64,000 nucleotides of DNA from Galerina marginata (taxonomy: Eukaryota > Basidiomycota > Agaricomycetes > Agaricales > Galerinaceae). The notes beneath the pieces were generated by a model that was not told where the DNA came from, ran no database searches, and was given only the letters and a program-made list of their open reading frames with translations. The position numbers and the translations under genes are program-made. Shown piece by piece: positions 37,968-50,500 of this stretch (its first letter is position 1; the number at the start of each line of letters is the position of its first letter). Location of the stretch: positions 682,001 to 746,000 of the forward strand of contig JAECYW010000002.1 in assembly GCA_023014335.1 (NCBI GenBank), given 5' to 3'.

Positions 37968-39141
37968 GATGTTCGACGCCCCGAACTATCATAGTTCAAC
38001 GGCCTTTAAATTCACCCTGCAGCATGGCCAATAAGCGAGCAGAAAAAAACCCTTTTCTATTGACGAAGCCTCTTTAGGCACCGAATGCTTCCAGGTTTCC
38101 TCGAGTTCCAGAATTCCAGAATTCCTACTGATTGATCCAGGGTTTACGCGTCAACAGTTCAAGTCGGAGTCGATGGAGCTGTTCAATTCATTGCAGGAGT
38201 GCCTGAGAAACCGCTTTAAATTTCTAATGAGCTAAATTGCGGTTCAAGAGTTGTTGGGGCGCATACGCGTACAATGCGAGGCGATTTCTATCAGTAAACC
38301 TGTTCAAGAACATGCAGTCTTGCAGAGGAGCGACCTGCTTGTTAAGGTATTTCCGTGACAAGCCCGCAGAGATGTGCAATGCATCGTCCAGTATGTACTA
38401 GTCCATATGAAGGACTTGTGGGCGACCGGGACCCGCTGTCAATGTTTGACGCAATATTCTTTTAGGGTCGGTGGGCTATTGAAAGGGCAAGGGGAGCAAT
38501 TGTAGTAATCAGATTTATGGCATGTCGGGAAGGCTGGAAGAAAAAAAAAATCCAATTTATCATCGCAGCAAGGCTCGCTTGAAGGCTGATGGAGGCGTTG
38601 AACGAATATTGCTTCTCTGATTGTCGTTCCGATGACATTTTCGGGCAGAAGACGAGATGATATAGGTCCATGACAGGGTTAGCTCCAACTGCCTGTTGTT
38701 GTGCAATATTTGCTCCTCTCTCAACATTGACCCCCATTTTGTCGAGTGTCAAGCGGCTCTCAAGCCTGCTGAAATTCACCGTGTCTTCTCTTCGTTATGC
38801 ACTAGCTGCGATAGGCAGTCTGTGGCTGCAGCCAAACTCTTTTGTTGCGTACTGTCAGTGTGCCTCGACGAATATGGCCTAAGAATGATATCCGACTGGA
38901 CTGCTGGTGCAATCCCTGGATTCTGGCTGCATTCCCCCATCCCGGAAGGGCTGACAGCGACCGACCCTTCATGTGGGATAACAATGTTCGTACCCTGCAC
39001 CTAGACTTGTACCCCACAAAACGATTAGGAACTTTATGTAAACGGGCTGCAGGTTAAATTGAGGGACTTTGAAGATTTCATGCATTGGATCGCTCCCCAA
39101 CTTTCGGTGATTCTCTCCTACCCCATACCAGTTATTTCACA
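37968..39141. other. Intergenic, nothing recognised
   Basis: About 1.2 kb without a recognisable gene; only short chance-like frames on both strands. The right end is the upstream region of the DUF6534 gene. Confidence 0.45.
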
Positions 39142-40703
39142 ATGGGTGACTTCGATACCACAGTTGGTGAGCTTGCTCTAACTCGGTGTAGCGTTGTGAA
39201 TTCTTATCGATATCGCAGGTGTTCTCCTTCTCGGTATCATGTGTACGTCCTCAGCTCTCCACAAGCCCTTTCATTTTACCTCGGTACACTGACGCGTTCC
39301 GGTGTTCTGTAGTTAATACCTTCCTTTATGGCCTTGTGACGTACCAATTCCTGGTTTACCGAAGCACGAGTACGTTTCACTCTTGTTTTAATTATTGACA
39401 TGCCTGACACTTCCCTAGAATTCAATGACCCTCTATGGATCAAGTAAACTGACCTCCTTATTTTCTGCGTAATGATCTAACCACCTGTGCAGGGCAATCG
39501 TTGGTATCCTCTTCGCGGTAGACACCCTTCACAGCGCAGTGTAAGTTCTAAGCTTTAGGAATCAGTAATGACCATTGATATCCTTTTATAGGGCTGTATA
39601 CGCCGCATGGGAGACGTGTGTTACCAATTATGCGAATCCAGCGAGCTTGGCTGGTGCGTAGGCTGATACCATTTCCTTACTCTTTACTTATGGCATACAT
39701 ACAGTCGTCAGCTGGACGATCCCTTTCACTGCCGTCGCAACTTCTGTTGCTGCTATTTTCACTCAGTTCTTCTTAGGCCACCGGTAGGCCAGTTTGTCTT
39801 CTTCAGCGATGTACAAATTACTCAATGTTGTTTGTAGAGTGTTCAAGCTCACGAAAAGTTACTGTTATTGTCGGGGTCATTGGAATCTTCAGCTTCCTGG
39901 GTTTCGTCTTCGGTGTCTATGCCGGTGTCCGCTCTGGCATTATCAAAGAGTAAGCCATCCCTCAATTCCGACTGACCTTTCACTGATTTGATCTGCCTGA
40001 CAGAGGTCAAGAACTTTGCCCCCTTGACCCCCTTCGTGATCTGCTGGCTTGGATTCCAAACCGCTGCTGATATGTTGATCACTGGTTCGTTCAATTTGTA
40101 TATTCGGTATTTCAGAATCTGAACAAACTTCTTCAGGCGTCTTGTCATTTGTCCTTGCACGGTCTCGCACAGGCTTCCGGAAGACGGACACTGTAATCAA
40201 TCGCCTCATCCGCGGTGCTATCCAAACCGGCCTGTTCGCCTCTCTGTTCGCCCTGGCAGATCTCTTCAGCTTCGTCCTTCACCGCAACACAAACCTCTAT
40301 GCTATGTTTGCCTACCCCATCGGAAGAATCTACACAAATGTATGCTGCAAAGGAAATCTTCCTAAGTCCTTTTTATCTCTAAACTGAAGTATTCTTAATC
40401 CAGACACTGTTGGACACCCTCAACTCTCGCCTCGAATTGAAGCAGATGAGTGGAACCGGTAATCCAACCGAGGTGAGAATCCTCACTTCTCATTGACGTC
40501 CTATCCTAACAAGCTTTTTGTTTCACCAGAGTGCTGGCGACAATGTCACCACCTTCAAGTTGAATAACCAAAGCCAAACTTTTGCCGGACAGCAGACGGT
40601 AAATACCTCTGCATTCATTACGAAGGAAGTTTTGACTGATGTAACCTACGAACAGGTTGACGCGAAATTTGCATCTGAAGAGGACATCAAATCGGCTGCA
40701 TAG
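39142..40703 (+). CDS. DUF6534-family multispanning membrane protein
   Basis: The first exons (39,142-39,166, 39,219-39,242, 39,313-39,369, 39,419-39,443, 39,493-39,540, 39,592-39,653 and 39,705-39,783) give GVLLLGIMFNTFLYGLVTYQ, FAVDTLHSAVAVYAAWETC and IPFTAVATSVAAIFTQFFLG, then RVFKLTK. Later segments give VGVIGIFSFLGFVFGVYAG, PFVICWLGFQTAADMLITG, TGLFASLFALADLFSFVLH and FAYPIGRIYTNTLLDTLNSR. The pattern of about seven hydrophobic segments with ALADLFSF and a YTNTLL..LN.R end is typical of the DUF6534 family, which is expanded in mushrooms; its function is unknown. The C-terminal tail after about residue 320 is Ser/Thr/Asn-rich and probably cytosolic. A one-base frame break sits in ACGAAAAGTT near 39,855, and the join at the intron near 39,950-40,009 is also off by one. 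The stop is at 40,701-40,703. Confidence 0.8.
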
Positions 40704-40982
40704 AGAAATTGGATCCTATATAGCGTCGTCTCAAGTACCCGTTAGCTTGATATAATCTCACAATGATTTTTTTCTATATGCCACCCCTTGTAATGTAGTA
40801 TATACGACCTTGACGAATTTCAATGACGGTCGATTGAAATAAAATGATTCCAATTCACACAACTACATCTGACTATTCGTATTCCCCCTCATTGGCCGAA
40901 TCCGAGCTCAGCGAAGACACGAAAAGGTGCAGAGAAATTTGACTACCACCCTGGCATCTTTAGTATCTCTCCAGTTGCCACT

Positions 40983-41840
40983 ATGGAAGGAGAATCCGCT
41001 AAAACGCCATTTCAATTGCTCACTTCGACTCGATATGACCCATTTTTATCATCGCTCAGCTGGAACGACGACCAGAACGGTCCATCGCCCTTCTTTTTGC
41101 TACCTTTGCACTTTGATCGCCTGGTTCTCCGCCTCTGAGACACACAATTGGCTATACGCCAAATCTGTGCTGAGATATACGAGCTTGAAGTCGAGCTGCC
41201 TGGATGCAATCTCGGAGCAACGAATTCGAGGCAATACCTCCTCGACTTTTAGGGTATCCGGTTATTCAAGCTACCTTTTCTCGTGCCTTGAGCGCTGATC
41301 TCCTGCCGTTTCAGCTTCGAATCACTGTTTCTCCCGAGGGCAGGATCGTCGTGACTGCGGCTTCATTACCGACGTCCTTTACCTCCGATCCGTCCTACCT
41401 TCCATTAGATGAACCCATCGTCGAAAACGAAGACCAGTATGGACCTACGCTCAGAATATACGTCGATGAAGAACCTATTACCCCCTCCGTGTTTACGCAG
41501 ACAAAGACGACTGTTCGCGACATTTACGATTTAGCAAAAGCCAGGAACGATGCGCGAGCGCCTGAAGCCACCAGCTGGGATGTACTTTTGTATAATGAAG
41601 ACGGCCAAATTACAGAGACTACAATTTTCAACGTCGCATTTCGTCGTTCTTCCCAATGGATAACCCCATCAACAACCTCTGGATGCCTCTCCGGTGTCAT
41701 GCGAAAGTGGCTGCTAGATAACGGGCGCATAAGTGAGGACACAGATGGAATTCTCACCAAAGATTCAATCCAGGACTGGCGAATGGGTCCTTCTATTCAA
41801 TGGAGTGCAAGGCTGTCGGCTGGGGAAGATTTATACCTAG
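40983..41840 (+). CDS. Class IV aminotransferase-fold protein, aminodeoxychorismate lyase-like (two frame breaks)
   Basis: The protein resembles fungal Abz2/PabC-type enzymes, which release p-aminobenzoate from aminodeoxychorismate for folate synthesis using PLP. It starts MEGESAKTPFQLLTSTRYDP, then FFLLPLHFDRL and a helical stretch ending LKSSCLDAISEQRIRG. After one intron (41,254-41,314) it continues LRITVSPEGRIVVTA. The family core follows: SWDVLLYNEDGQITETTIFN, WITPSTTSGCLSGVMRKWLL, and FNGVQGCRLGKIYT at the C-terminus. One base too many near 41,123 (CTGGTTC) and one near 41,775 (GGACTGGCG) break the frame. Removing single bases restores the family sequence on both sides, so I suspect consensus errors. 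Substrate cannot be told from branched-chain or D-amino-acid relatives by eye. The gene converges on UTP13, with stops 100 bp apart. Confidence 0.7.
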
Positions 41841-41940
41841 ATACCAATCCATTTTGTCGTGAAGGAATCATGCAACTCCAATCGTAACAGAATCTACATC
41901 CATGACGTCATCGCCAAAAAGATCGCCATCGAACATCCCA

Positions 41941-44927
41941 TCAGTCCATCTCTCCTAAAATATAGTCCACAACGTAACTCTCTTGTACAAGTCTCTCCAT
42001 CCGTGAAAGATGTCGCTCGGAGTACGGAATGAGCGCATCTATCAGCTCCTTCAGCGCCGTACGACCTGTACTAGGACCGTCTGAGGGTAGGGCATCTTCT
42101 CCATCTGCGAATGTTTTCTCCGTGGTTTCATCTCCGAAAGCTTGAATGACGTCCTCGGCAGACCGTAACTTCACGATGGTGAAAAGAACACGTTGGGCGA
42201 CCGCAGACGTTTTGGCATTTGTATTCCAGTCCCGCAGATATCGCAGCAATTTAGCCAGGTCGGAACCACCAAGTGTTTGAATAACCTCATCCACGGCAGC
42301 ATTGCCCGTTAGGGTTTCATCACTCTCTCCCGAAGCGGCGACATCTTTGAACATGGACAACAGGCGCCCTGGCTGGGACATTGCCAATGCTAGTTGTATA
42401 GCTCTTTTATAATCGTGCAATGCAACGTAGTTCATGAAGTCTTGGTCCCTGAAAACATGTGTCAACTAACAGTCATTGGAATTTGGAATGAAAACTTACT
42501 TTAGAGCCAAATCAGTTCGTTTTGTTTCCTTCTCTGCTTCATCTTCTTCTGTACAATCCTCCCAGAAAGTGACAACTGAATCTGCAGCGCCCGATACTAT
42601 CGTACGCTCGTCCGAAGCTAACTGCTAAAGCCCACACCTATTGTCCTTGTTATTAGAATGTGCCTTGAGAACCATACAAGAACACCTACTTTGTCTTCGT
42701 GGTTGTCGAGCGTAGTCACGCAATCTTCCTCCCGGACATTCCACAGCTTCACCAGCCCATCCGAACCCTGTACTGACAAGTTGCAGGACCAGCGCTGAGG
42801 AAGTCCACGCGTAATACGGAATTCGTATGGCCCTCGAATGTACGCAAACATGAATAGTCATCAAGACTCCAGAGCTTGACAGTCTTATCACCGCTTCCCG
42901 TCGCCAGCACCCTTTCTGCCTTCCCAAAACGCGCCGTCCATACTCCACGTTTGTGTCCTTTACATGTTCCAATCAACTTGAGCTCCCCTCGTACAGACCC
43001 TCCTGACCCAATAGTGTACTGGATTTCGAATATTTTGGCCATCCGATCTTGAGAGCCAGATACCAAAAAGCGGTCATTAGGCGAGACATCCAGCGAGTTG
43101 ATATCCTTTTCGTGTGCTTTGTGTGTCGTCAGACTTTTACACCGTATCACGGACACTACTGTCTGCAGCCTGCGAAGGAATCCCTGACAAATCCCACATC
43201 TTGATAGTCCGATCCTGACTTCCTGTGAACATGAACTTGAGGGAATCCCCACCTCTCGCCATTGCGACAGCTCCGAACGCTCTCTGCGTGACCCTTCGCA
43301 AATTCCAACGCAGCCATAACCCCACGACGAGGCAGAAGTATCTGAATCAGTGGCAAGGGTGCCCATATTCTCGCTGTTTTGTCTTTGCTACCGCTGACCG
43401 AGCAGAGACCCAGTCGGGTGAGTGATCTAGGGCAAGTACAATTTCTGAATGGCCCTCCAAAAGCCGGGCAGTCTAGGTTTTGGGTCGAGTAGACTCGGAC
43501 GAGGGAAGAGTTGGATGCGAATGCGATGTGCGAATCCTGTTCGGGGGATAACTGAGGACTCTTTGCGGTAGCTTAGGAAGGTCGCATCGACAATTTCGTC
43601 GTTGTACCCGATCAATTGCCGGGAAAGCGAACCGTCGAGTAGGGAATGGAAAATGATATTTTGGTCCGCATGTACGGACACCACTGTCGATGTGTAAGGA
43701 AGATATCCTATGAAAGATGTTATTGTCTGACAATTGACATACAAGTGAATGGACTCACAATATATTCATGATTTGTCGTTGCTCTTCCATCTCTTCAGAT
43801 GCAACGACATCTTCCTGTCCAAAACTTTGGGTAACTTCGCCTTTCTTTCCGTCCCAGAGTTTGATAACTCCTTTCTCACCGCCAGTGTAGAATTTGAGCT
43901 TGCCAAGGTCTGACTGTGACCGGCCAACATCTTCCTCCTCCTGTAAGAATCCTACTGCTTCGACTCTTTCCAGAATAGGGATGGTTTTGATAAGACTCGG
44001 AGTCAACGCTGGTGTCTTCCGAGTGGACTTTTTGGGTTTAGCGGAAGATGCTGATGAAGACTTGGATAGCAAATCCCAGATCAACACCACGGAGTCCCTT
44101 CCACCACTAATAAGCCACCTTCCATCCACAGAAACGTCCAGACCTCGGGGAACAGAGACGTGTCCTTCGAGAACAGCCTCAGGTTTTCCTCCTCCGCTCG
44201 AAGTTGACGCGCCTTCCGTCAGATTGAACACGCGTATCCGGGTATCCACCGACGCGGTGATGAGGTGCATAGTCCGATTTTCTTGTGTAACAGACGACGC
44301 ATCTTGAGGATAGTTGAACGGTCAAAGCACTGACGACACCGCCATGGCCTTTAAATACGTGTGTTACATATCCACGGAGGATGTCCCACACCTTGACGAC
44401 ACCGTCCGCTGAGCCTGATGCAAGGTATGTTGATGTAGGGTCCACTTTGCAGACGTGGACTGGAGCTTCATGAGCACGGCCTACTACGCGTATGGGAGGT
44501 ACACGCTTCTTGAGAGGCTCTTTTGAGTCAGGTAGTTCGTAGATTCGTAATGATAGAGACGAGGTGAAGACGAGAAGGTGCGAAGCCGATGGAGAAATGC
44601 AAAGCGAATTGATAGGCTGGGTGTCCTATTTTTTTCCGAAAAAAAAGAAGTAAAGCAGATAGCTTGGAAAATCAGTGCAAAACGACGTACCCCTACGAAG
44701 CGACATATCTCAACACCACTCTCAACGTCTGTCAAAAGAATCTCCTCCGCAACACAAGTCACCAGTCTTGTACCATCTAGTGTTATGGCCACAGCACCAG
44801 AAGTGTACAGCGGCGCTATGGTACGCGCTTTTTTGAACCTGTCGACGAATTAAAAAACTTGTTCAAAGAAACTTCGAAACTTTGCGCACGCAGTCTTCAG
44901 TTTGGGGCGACCCGTAGAGACAGCCAT
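41941..44927 (-). CDS. UTP13: U3 snoRNP WD40 protein Utp13 (several frame breaks)
   Basis: Utp13 is a tandem beta-propeller component of the UtpB complex of the small-subunit processome in the nucleolus. The N-terminus starts at 44,927 (MAVSTGRPKLKTACAKF) with exons 44,881-44,927, 44,691-44,838 and one from 44,625. WD-type repeats are visible as GSADGVVKVWDI, SGGRDSVVLIWDL, TGGEKGVIKLWDG, SGSKDKTARIWAP, TGSQDRTIKMWDLS, SGSQDRMAKIFEI, TGSGDKTVKLWSLD, GSDGLVKLWNV and SGAADSVVTFWED. The C-terminal helical Utp13 domain follows (MNYVALHDYKRAIQLALAMS to the stop at 41,941). The frame breaks at several places, for example near 44,325 (ACCGTTC), 43,720, 43,560, 43,470 and 43,280. Utp13 is essential in yeast, so a decayed sole copy is unlikely and consensus errors are more plausible; a second intact copy elsewhere would change that view. 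Confidence 0.85.
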
Positions 44928-45429
44928 CACATTCACAGAGTGGCGAAAAAAAGAGGGATTTCGCAAACGGAAATGATAACCATATTCGGAACGATCACCT
45001 TCTACGAGTAGAATTTGTTTGTTCATGTGTATTTGTCATTTACCATACACTACTCCTTACAACTGTATAGATCTCCATCCTCCTAAACCAAATAGCACAG
45101 ACAAATACTACGAATCGTCCGAGGGGTATCGCAACAGGTAGTTGCGCGTGGATACTGAGATGAAAGAATCATCCGGTAGCGTGAAGCGCCTTGAATATCG
45201 AAACTGAGGAGAAATCGCATAGGATTAGACTTTTGAGTCATTTCTAACCAAATTTTCCCAACATGAGGCCCAAAGGGAAAGGAAAACGAAATTCGTCTCT
45301 ATGGTAGATCCTGTCCAGGCTGCCTGCAAGGACGGTGTAAATCTTGCACGAAGTCGCTGTCGCAGAGAGAACGGCTAGTGGCTCTCTGAGCGTCCTGCCA
45401 AAATGAAAGCGAAACAGGGACTTTCTGAA
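44928..45429. other. Intergenic region between UTP13 and the forkhead gene
   Basis: About 500 bp with no gene, holding the UTP13 promoter and the forkhead gene's 3' region. Confidence 0.5.
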
Positions 45430-47276
45430 TCACGTTGGCCGGGCTCTTGCCGCAAGAGAGCCTAGAGCATGTTCTGCTGCGCGTCGCCTTTCTATTTCTT
45501 GATCTTTTATTCTTTCAGCATCCTTTCGTTTGGAAGCCTCACTTTGTAACATGTCTTCTAAATCTCTCACGGCCTCCCGAGACCTCGAGACCTCCAGATT
45601 AGCATTCGCCAGTTGCTCTGAAAGTCGTAATGAAGTGGACACAGCTTCAGCAGACGTTCGGCGAAGAGTGGCGATCTCCTGGCGCATGTGTTCTACGACG
45701 TCTTCCCGATTCTGATCCAAAGCCGAAAACGGAGGAAGAGAAAAAATCGGGGATGGCCTAGTGGGTATAAATGCGCCAGAATGAGTTTGCCGTCGACCAT
45801 AGTGTGGTATCATCTCCTCCTCGCTTTCGAACTCATCGTCCGAGACGGTAGGACCAGTTAGTATCGTCCTCGTGGGTAATAGGGCCCCCGTCTTCCGTTT
45901 CATGAATCTTTGGATGACGGCGGATACGCAGAATCTCTGCCAGAAAGAGGAGTCACGGGTGTTAAGGGTTTTCGATGGTGGTCTTGTCCGAGACGCTGCA
46001 TCTCCTGTTGACGAAGAGAATGAATTTGACCCGGAGATTTTAGTTGGACCTTGAGATTGGGATATGTATGATTGCTGTTGCGGAGGAAGGTGCTCGATTG
46101 GCTGAATGTGTGCCTGGAATTGGGATTTATGTGTGGTCATCACGTGATGTGGGGGATGATCTTGAATTTGGTGTTGTGGGCGTCCTTGGTGTTGAGACTG
46201 GGGCACGGGCTGTGGCGGGCTTTGGAGGGTAATAGGTGATTGGGGGGATAAAGTATTGACCTGGGGGTGAGGCAAAGGTGGTGGGGGCGGAGGAGGGTGA
46301 GTTTGGGGCTGGAACTGAAATTTAGTGGGTCCAGGGTGTGACTGGGAAGTCGGTGAGTCCTGTGTTTTGGATGCTGATACTCTCTTAGTGGTGCTGCCTT
46401 CGACAGTGTCTTTATTCGGCCTCCCTCTTTTTCGTGGGCGCTTAGTTCCTGGTGGGGCGGCCAAGTTAACTGTCCAGTAGGAACCAAACCCCGGATCGGT
46501 AACTGGCCGTGGCTGTCGTTCGAAAAGCCGATTAAGTGAAAGATGATGACGAACAGATTGCTATAATAAAATTAACCCATGAACACGTGCAACAATGGAC
46601 AAGGGATAATAAAAGAACATTACCTTCCAAGTCTGGCCAGCAGTTTTATAATAAGGGTATTTCGACTCCATGGTGGCATAAATTTCCCGAATGGTCAGAC
46701 GCTTGCGAGGACTACCCAGGATTGCACAGCGAAGAATAACAGGAAGAGTATGTTGTGGTCGTCCGTGGGTATCAGGCAGGCAAGCCAAAGTGTCCGGACA
46801 ATCTGCATGAGCCTTGTGGTCGTGCAGGCCCAGGTCGATCTTCCTGTCGTGTTTCTCTAATCTTCTCCTCGGCACAGGCTCTTTGACGTTCTCGGGACGC
46901 TTCTCTTCTCTTCTAGTCAGCGCACGATCTTCTTTTGGATCCGCTTTAATAGCGTCTCTGCCGTCCTGAGGCGAAAGCTGGGGAGATTCATCACTTTGAA
47001 GTGCCACAAGCCTCAGTGTGGGGGGTGGCGAGGGGTCGTCATAGTCGTCCTCCTCACTTTCCTCGTCTAGCTCGTCAATTTCATCATCTGATGCAGGGGG
47101 AGAAATGTCGTCTTCTGCAGATGACGACTGGTTATCGAGAAATTCGGTCTCGACGGATGATCTGATATTTCGCCCGAATGAGCGCGCCTAGCAATCGCGA
47201 CGATCTAAAAAGAGACCTACGTTTCGCCGTGGATGCGAATGGACTCCGGGTTGAGGATGGAGTGGAGATGGGACAT
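45430..47276 (-). CDS. Forkhead (winged-helix) transcription factor
   Basis: Exons 47,221-47,276, 46,624-47,161 and 45,430-46,560 join in frame to 574 residues. The forkhead domain starts after an acidic N-terminal region (about residues 30-60 rich in Asp, Glu and Ser). It reads PQHTLPVILRCAILGSP, LTIREIYATMESKYPYYKT, GQTWK|QSVRHHLSLNRLFE, and GFGSYWTVN. The second intron falls within the recognition helix region. A basic segment RKRGRP follows, AT-hook-like and possibly a nuclear localisation signal. A long Gln/Pro/His-rich region comes next, and a predicted coiled coil near the C-terminus (LRRTSAEAVSTSLRLSEQL to RAAEHALGSLAARARP). Forkhead proteins of fungi control cell-cycle, morphogenesis or stress genes; a specific orthologue cannot be assigned. 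No frame break was found. Confidence 0.92.
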
Positions 47277-47525
47277 GGTGGTGGTAGGCGCTGAAGGCTA
47301 CAATGGCCAAACAAGGGGGAGTCGTCAATCGTGGGTCCACGAAGGTCCATGCTGATTGCGATCACATTCGGTTCAGGTGAGGCCTTATGTAACCGCTCCC
47401 GTTGGGCCGTGTCCGATATAGTTTGATCGTAAATCCCCATCACATCACACAACAAGAAACAATCCACAACTATTAAAAAACCCGCTAAAAAGGTAATATA
47501 TAGTACACTATCTCTTCTTCTCCCC

Positions 47526-50500
47526 TCAAACCCCATATTGCCCGTAGTCGTACGAATAATTCAGCTGGTTGGGCAACCCATACTCCACGGCAGATGTATT
47601 AATATTGCTGGTTTCCCAATGCGGGGTGCCTCCACCTACTATATTTCCGTCATTGCCTCCGGGGTGCATGGCCTGTATGTCAGGTGTGAACTCCGTGTTC
47701 CCCGGATAGGATGGGTCTTGCGTCGCTTGGAAGAGCTGGGAGGGTGCTTGGTTCATCCGAGGCCACCACTCATAACCGGGATAGTAAGAAGTCGATGGCT
47801 CGACACCTGGAACTTCCAATCCAAGCATGTGCGCCATCAACCGCGTACTAATATCCTGCACCCCACCCAGACTCTCGTTGAAGTTGTGTTCAAGCTGGTC
47901 AGGCGCGTCAGGCGCTGCAAAAGCTTCCCGCTGCAAAGAAGCGGATGTCTTCTCTACCCCAAAGGCATCTTCGGCGTCTCTTTTATTTCGGTCTGTATTT
48001 TGGTACTGTTTCTCCGGTGACGAAAGAACGAGCGCAGGTGCTTGACTGCGCAATTGAACACCGTTCACCAAAGTCCCATGCACGCGAAGCACTGGGCCAT
48101 ATAACCTGTCACAGAATTAACGATGAATAAGCACTCATCGAAAATATAAACCAACCCACCCCCATTTCTTTAAGAGCTGTCATGCAATTCTGAAGGGCAA
48201 TACTAGCCTCGACATTTTCCGGGCGGATCGTTACTGAAATGTACGATTAGCAATTGAATCTATATATTTAACGGGAAACCCTACGCGTTAAAATATGCAT
48301 TATTCTGGTTATCAAGTTAGCGAGGCGCTAGTTATTCATGACACAAACGCACGATGCATTAAGTAGGTATGATGTTAAAAAGGGTGAAGACCTCTTCATG
48401 GTAAAGGCTTCGCGATACTGTGTGACTGAAATTTTTTTTAAATATCTTGCACCTGCTATGGCATAAATCTTCTTACGTATTGATGCCAGATGGCACGCAG
48501 CCCCATGGGAAAGGTCGAACGCTCTTGTTCCGACAGTCGATCTTTGCGGCCGTTCATTAAACCTAGATTTCATTGAGTTTGAAATGGCTCCCTTTCATCC
48601 CAGAACTTACGCTCTCCAGTTGGGTATACTGAACACCGTCGTTGAGCCCCGTGTAGTTAAATAAAAGTAAAGACGAAACTCACAAAGCGCGGTGTAGCAA
48701 TAGAACTGCCCCCCAGTAGCGCACATGTAAGTATAGTATTTGGGGCGGCGGAGTTAGCTTCTTGGTGGGTCCTTCATAGAGCAGTTCCTCTGGAAGGGTA
48801 ATGTACCACTGATCAAGTCGACTCTCCAAATCAGCGAGCATGGCTTGTCGTGATGGACCCCCAGTCGCTGTCCGCACAGGATATATCTGCGTTATGATAG
48901 CCCCTAGAATAACGGCTTTTTTCAAGCACGGTAAGTACCAAGCAGTATTTGACTAAATTATTGACTTACCTAGTCTTGCAGTGGCGCAAAAAACGCCCAT
49001 GACTCGACCTGGGACAGGAGGGTAAGAGACATTATCTCTAGTCAAGCTAGGTTGCCAAGGTTCTCGATCCTCCACCTACATCCCATGAGCATGACCCTTA
49101 TACTGCAGTACGAAGGGCCCCTTACTGGATCGACATTCGGTAGTGGAGTATCAAAATCTTCATCTTTAATCATAACAGGGCGGCCTAACAAGCGATTGAG
49201 AAGATAACACTGAAGAAAAGAAAAGGGCACACCCATATATACAGAACCATATCTGTAACAAATTCGAGTTCTCTTCATTGCCTTTCAACGAATTGGCCAC
49301 GCACCTATCCGTAAGAACACATGCCCACCATATCTGACGGCGAGTCTGCGTTTCCTCAGGCGAGAATAGATCATGACCATGCATTTTCCACTTAGAAGAA
49401 TCACAGTTAAGACCGAGGTCAAATGCCTAGTGTCACAGAAGGTATATTAAACCGATGAGAGGTGAACCAAAAATGCCTAACCATTCGGATACCCGTGCCT
49501 AGGAAAGGTGTTCACGCCCCCTCCAAATCATTTATAAGGCGAAGGGCCTACCGATGAAAATCCACCCTTGCTCCATGGAACCTATGCCAAACTCTCGGTA
49601 ACCTAAAAGTAGCAAAGACTGAACAGTGGACGGCCGAGAAATATGGAAGACTTTGTCTGTAAAAATAATCAATCAGCAGGCGGTTCTAGGACATTCGTGG
49701 CGATAAACTGAAACCCACTCAGAATTTTCCGAGCGCTATCCAGATAATTGCAGCCAGCATCCCACATCCTGTTGTCCCGAGGATGGGGTTGATGCCTTTC
49801 CGTAAAGCGTGCAGCAACAGCAAACATCGAGAAAAGCAGCAGACGGGTGACTTCTTGAGTCGGTTCGGGCCTGGGAGAAGAATAGGTGGATCCGGAACTA
49901 AGGCTCGGAGAACTGAAATCCTGGCCTTCGCTAAATAGTGAATAATTAACAATCGCCGATAAGTTTAATGATCTTCATACTTTTGATTTCTAATCGTGGT
50001 TCGAACTTTGAATGACCTTTCACTTGAAAATGAATTAAAGCAGGATTATTTACCTGGAATGATATTCCGCTAGGAAACGTGTTTTGTGGATAACAGGGAA
50101 CACAGGGTGTATGTTAGTGAAATAGAGTTCGATCAACTCGTCTTGAACGCATTGTGGAGGCATATCGACATGTGTATGTCCGAGTGGGTAAGTTTCTATG
50201 CCGAATTTCGACGGAGGCCAGACTCTCGCCATCGGTAATCGCCTACATGCCGTCATGAACAAGCTGTTCGGTCATAGAACATGGGGGACACTCACCAAAT
50301 TCCCCCTTCTATTCGGTCATCTGTACGCTCGCTTCGACCAAGAAGGTGCAATCCACTTGTTTGTCCGTGGAAACGGACCTTTAACGACATTGAGCGATAT
50401 TTTGGCTCTAGAGAATGGGAGAAAGCAAACAAACCTCCTGGTTTTCATCCAATGATAGTTGGCCCAGTCCTTCCGATGCACTCTTAATGTCGTCGGGTTC

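Noticed and set aside
36000..47300. A secondary-metabolite cluster built around the O-methyltransferase, the regulator genes and the aminotransferase-like gene
   Set aside because: No polyketide, peptide or terpene synthase is present, the neighbours are housekeeping genes, and the methyltransferase appears broken.
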